Assembly: GCA_016866815.1 (NCBI GenBank)
Contig: VGKZ01000020.1
Location: forward strand, 1 to 13,484
Reading direction: 5' to 3'
Length of the DNA stretch: 13,484 nt
Source of the DNA: Candidatus Peregrinibacteria bacterium
GTDB lineage: Bacteria; Patescibacteriota; Gracilibacteria; Peribacterales; Peribacteraceae
Shown here one piece after another: positions 11,609 to 13,484 of this stretch. Positions within the stretch are counted from its first letter, which is position 1. Each line of letters opens with the position of its first letter. Below the pieces are notes generated by a model. That model did not search any database. It worked only from the letters and a program-made list of their open reading frames with translations, and was not told the DNA's origin. The position numbers and the translations under genes are program-made.

Positions 11609-12991
11609 ATGGAGACAGACACCAATGAAGCCGCATACTCTGCACTTCCCGTAGATTCAGGACAGTTTCGTGAGTTGCCACACAAGACTGTAGGGCGGCC
11701 ACGCTCCGTCGCTGTACCTGCAATGCTTGCCACTGCGACATTCGTGCTCGCAGTCTTTATGCTGAGGGCGAATCATCAGTCGCCCGTGGTTGAGCAACGG
11801 CAGGGTGCCTCGCATATTCCGGTGTTTGCCGCAGCTCCCGAACAGGAGCCATCCATTCCTTGGGAATTTCTGACACCGGAGGAAGTACTGGTGAATATCG
11901 ATCCGGATGTTCTTGATCCGGTGGAGTCCACCATTCGCAGTGAAGACATCGATGCGCAGGTGACTCCGCATGAGTTTCAGGTCTTGCCCATTCCCGCACC
12001 GCCAGAGGCGGATGCATCGTCATATTCCACGCACGCAGCAGGTATCTACTTCACGTCGACCAGTGCGGGTCGTCGCGATTTCTTTGAAGGGTCTCTGCAG
12101 GATCTGAAGAATGCGGGTGGGAATGCGTTTGTGGTCGATGTGAAGGGCAGCGCTGTGTTCTTCGACGCGGAATCCCAACTTGCGAAGGATCTCGGCCTGG
12201 TCCGCAAGCAGTATGATTTGCAAGAGTTGATCACGAATGCGCACGATCACGGACTCTATGTCATCGGACGATTTGTTGCCGTGAAGGATGCCGGTCTCGC
12301 TCGTGCGCATCCACGGTCGCTGATAGTACATCCGGTCAGCGGAAAGACGATCGGTTATGAGTTTGTCGATCCGGAGAACGAGACAGTTCTTTCATACAAC
12401 AGTGATATTCTCTGCCTCCTTGCGCAGAGCAGCATCGATGAGGTGAACCTCGATTACATTCGCTTCTCCACGGAGCAGGTCGGGGAACTCAGAGTGTTCT
12501 CCACCGAAGAGAAAGCGCGTAAAGTCGGCGCATTCGTATCCATGGCGCGCGAGACCATCGACCGTTGCGGTCCGCGGACTGTGCTTGGTCTTTCCACGTT
12601 TGCAATTCTCGGTTGGAATTACGAGGTGAACATGGCAACGCTCGGACAGGATGTCGTTGCCTGGGCACCGAAGGTCGATATCATTTCTCCGATGGCATAT
12701 CCTTCAACGTTTGCCGCGGGTGCCTACTACGATCCTGCAGTGCATAAGGGCAGCCGCAATTACTACCTCGTCTTGCGCACGCTTGCAGGGTACAAGCAAC
12801 TTCTGGGTGAGCACGCATGGAAGCTTCGTCCGTGGATTCAGGGATACGGCATGACGCTCAAGGGCATGTCCGATCAAATGAAGGCTGTCGCCGATGCGGG
12901 GTTCTGTGGCTTTACCGTCTGGAGTGCGGAGAATATCTATGGAAACACGTTCAAAGCCATGGAGAACTGGAAACGGGGGGAGGAGTGCTGA
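11609..12991 (+). CDS. Membrane-anchored putative glycoside hydrolase (DUF4015-like TIM barrel)
   Basis: 460 residues. A cytoplasmic N-terminus of about 33 residues is followed by one membrane helix (about 34-53, VAVPAMLATATFVLAVFML), an extracytoplasmic linker to about 143, and a barrel domain to the end. The domain resembles the putative glycosidase family DUF4015. Its blocks are AGIYFTSTSAGRRDFFEGSL, GNAFVVDVKGS, LITNAHDHGLYVIGRFVAVKD, the family hallmark EVNLDYIRF (278-286) with likely catalytic acidic residues, DIISPMAYPS, and a last strand GFCGFTVWSAENIY. The substrate is unknown; cell-wall or surface glycan is a guess from location. Members are widespread in Firmicutes and candidate phyla. 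It has its own strong leaderless-type promoter and lacks a Shine-Dalgarno sequence. The gene ends immediately before the stop codon of the convergent gene. Confidence 0.82.
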   Translation: METDTNEAAYSALPVDSGQFRELPHKTVGRPRSVAVPAMLATATFVLAVFMLRANHQSPVVEQRQGASHIPVFAAAPEQEPSIPWEFLTPEEVLVNIDPDVLDPVESTIRSEDIDAQVTPHEFQVLPIPAPPEADASSYSTHAAGIYFTSTSAGRRDFFEGSLQDLKNAGGNAFVVDVKGSAVFFDAESQLAKDLGLVRKQYDLQELITNAHDHGLYVIGRFVAVKDAGLARAHPRSLIVHPVSGKTIGYEFVDPENETVLSYNSDILCLLAQSSIDEVNLDYIRFSTEQVGELRVFSTEEKARKVGAFVSMARETIDRCGPRTVLGLSTFAILGWNYEVNMATLGQDVVAWAPKVDIISPMAYPSTFAAGAYYDPAVHKGSRNYYLVLRTLAGYKQLLGEHAWKLRPWIQGYGMTLKGMSDQMKAVADAGFCGFTVWSAENIYGNTFKAMENWKRGEEC

Positions 12992-13484
12992 TTACGCGCT
13001 CTGCTGCGATAGCAGTCTTGCGATGAGCGAGTTTTGTTCCTGTATCTGGGCCAGCAGTTGCACATGAATGTCCCGTTGGTTTCGCAATTCCTCCGACAGG
13101 ACTTCCACGACTCGTTTTTGCTCCTGTAATTCCGCGGCAAGCCGCTCTGCCTCCTTCGTCCTGATGAGAAATTGTCCGTGAAGAGGGTCCTGTTCCAGTA
13201 CCTGTCCCTTGATTCTGTTTTTCGTTTTGATTGCCGGATTTCCGCAATCAAAAACACCTCGTCGAAAATTTCCTGCGCAGCGTCCGTGAAGCGGTCGCTT
13301 GTTTCCATCAATGAACGCGTGTCGTTGTGCTCTGCTGCCAGCATCACGCCTTCAGCCAGTGTTGCACCGCCACCGGTGACTGATGGAATGAATTTCCCGG
13401 GGAGATGCTGACGGATCTCCGCGAAGATCGCCTGTTGTTCGTTTTCGGGGAGCAGCCGTATGGCTTGTCGTTCGGCACGCGATT
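12992..13484 (-). pseudogene. Unknown coiled-coil protein, 5' end outside window, frameshifted as given
   Basis: Two minus-strand frames together read as one protein. From the right edge, one frame gives a natural sequence (RAERQAIRLLPENEQQAIF, SVTGGGATLAEGVMLAAEH, RFTDAAQEIFDEVF) down to about 13220. Below that it becomes Arg/Ser-rich noise. The frame one base back then gives QVLEQDPLHGQFLIRTKEAE and the helical RLAAELQEQK...LSEELRNQ...LARLLSQQSA, ending in TAA at 12992-12994. The switch falls around runs of five T (13218-13222) and four T next to a perfect inverted repeat (13225-13253). I do not recognise the family; the C-terminus is a coiled coil with many Gln. It may be a decayed gene, an indel in a homopolymer, a sequencing error, or less likely recoding. 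It abuts the convergent glycosidase-like gene. Confidence 0.55.
13225..13253. repeat. Perfect inverted repeat at the frameshift point
   Basis: TTTTGATTGC (13225-13234) and GCAATCAAAA (13244-13253) are exact reverse complements around a 9-nt loop, in which GGA and TCC can pair further. It lies in a coding region, exactly where the reading frame of the unknown gene changes. Confidence 0.8.

Noticed and set aside
13225..13253. Intrinsic terminator between the convergent genes
   Set aside because: The T and A runs belong to the stem arms themselves and no U-tract follows a G+C-rich stem on either strand. It is also inside coding sequence, 230 bp from the stop codons.
12937..13347. Single continuous 136-codon gene on the minus strand
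   Set aside because: Its C-terminal half overlaps the glycosidase-like gene and reads as Arg/Ser-rich noise, while the neighbouring frame gives a convincing coiled coil ending exactly at the gene boundary.

Overview
The window comes from a bacterial chromosome of moderate G+C with standard stop-codon use (TGA, TAA and TAG all end genes). It holds most of a mevalonate-type isoprenoid pathway on the minus strand and a plus-strand block with a MscS channel, vitamin B6 synthesis (pdxS-pdxT) and three exported or membrane-anchored proteins. Archaeal-type HMG-CoA synthase and class I HMG-CoA reductase in a bacterium, very short leaders, sparse Shine-Dalgarno sequences, a stand-alone four-helix-bundle (23S rRNA IVP-like) protein and many heptamer repeats suggest a candidate-phyla bacterium. 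A Peregrinibacteria/Peribacteria-like member of the Patescibacteria would fit. This is inference; there is no rRNA or other taxonomic marker.

Layout. 1-601 (-): mvaS, cut by the window edge. 602-844: intergenic, ending in an 11-unit heptamer array. 845-1204 (+): four-helix-bundle gene. 1237-1278: second heptamer array. 1280-5732 (-): probable operon read idi, uppS, mevalonate kinase, mvaD, hmgR. It makes mevalonate from HMG-CoA, phosphorylates and decarboxylates it, isomerises IPP to DMAPP and builds the long-chain cis-prenyl carrier lipid. No phosphomevalonate kinase is visible. 5733-5824: divergent promoter region. 5825-8385 (+): mscS, pdxS, pdxT. 8456-11173 (+): a 905-residue secreted protein with two equally long coiled-coil modules and a Cys-rich tail. 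11226-11564 (+): a small lipoprotein. 11609-12991 (+): a membrane-anchored TIM-barrel glycosidase-like protein. 12992-13484 (-): the 3' part of an unknown gene that is frameshifted as given. No stretch over 300 bases lacks a gene.

The most unusual aspect is the repeats. At least ten short tandem arrays, nearly all with a strict 7-bp period, fall into several sequence families (TCATTTA, TTATTCG/TGATTCG, GCTTTGA, CGCTTAT/TGATCGC, GTAGGGG, GATCACC, TCAATGA/TAAATGC). They lie between genes and also inside hmgR, mvaD and uppS and at the N-terminus of pdxT. There they are translated as low-complexity peptides exactly where these enzymes have variable surface loops. A separate 24-25 bp dispersed element (core CCTGAG...CGAAGG) appears twice, once nested inside a heptamer array in uppS. 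All arrays lie in the left 7.85 kb; I saw none in the surface-protein half.

Promoter-like -10 boxes repeatedly sit 6-11 nt before start codons, so many transcripts may be leaderless. The clearest case is TAGACA-17-TATAAT before the glycosidase-like gene.
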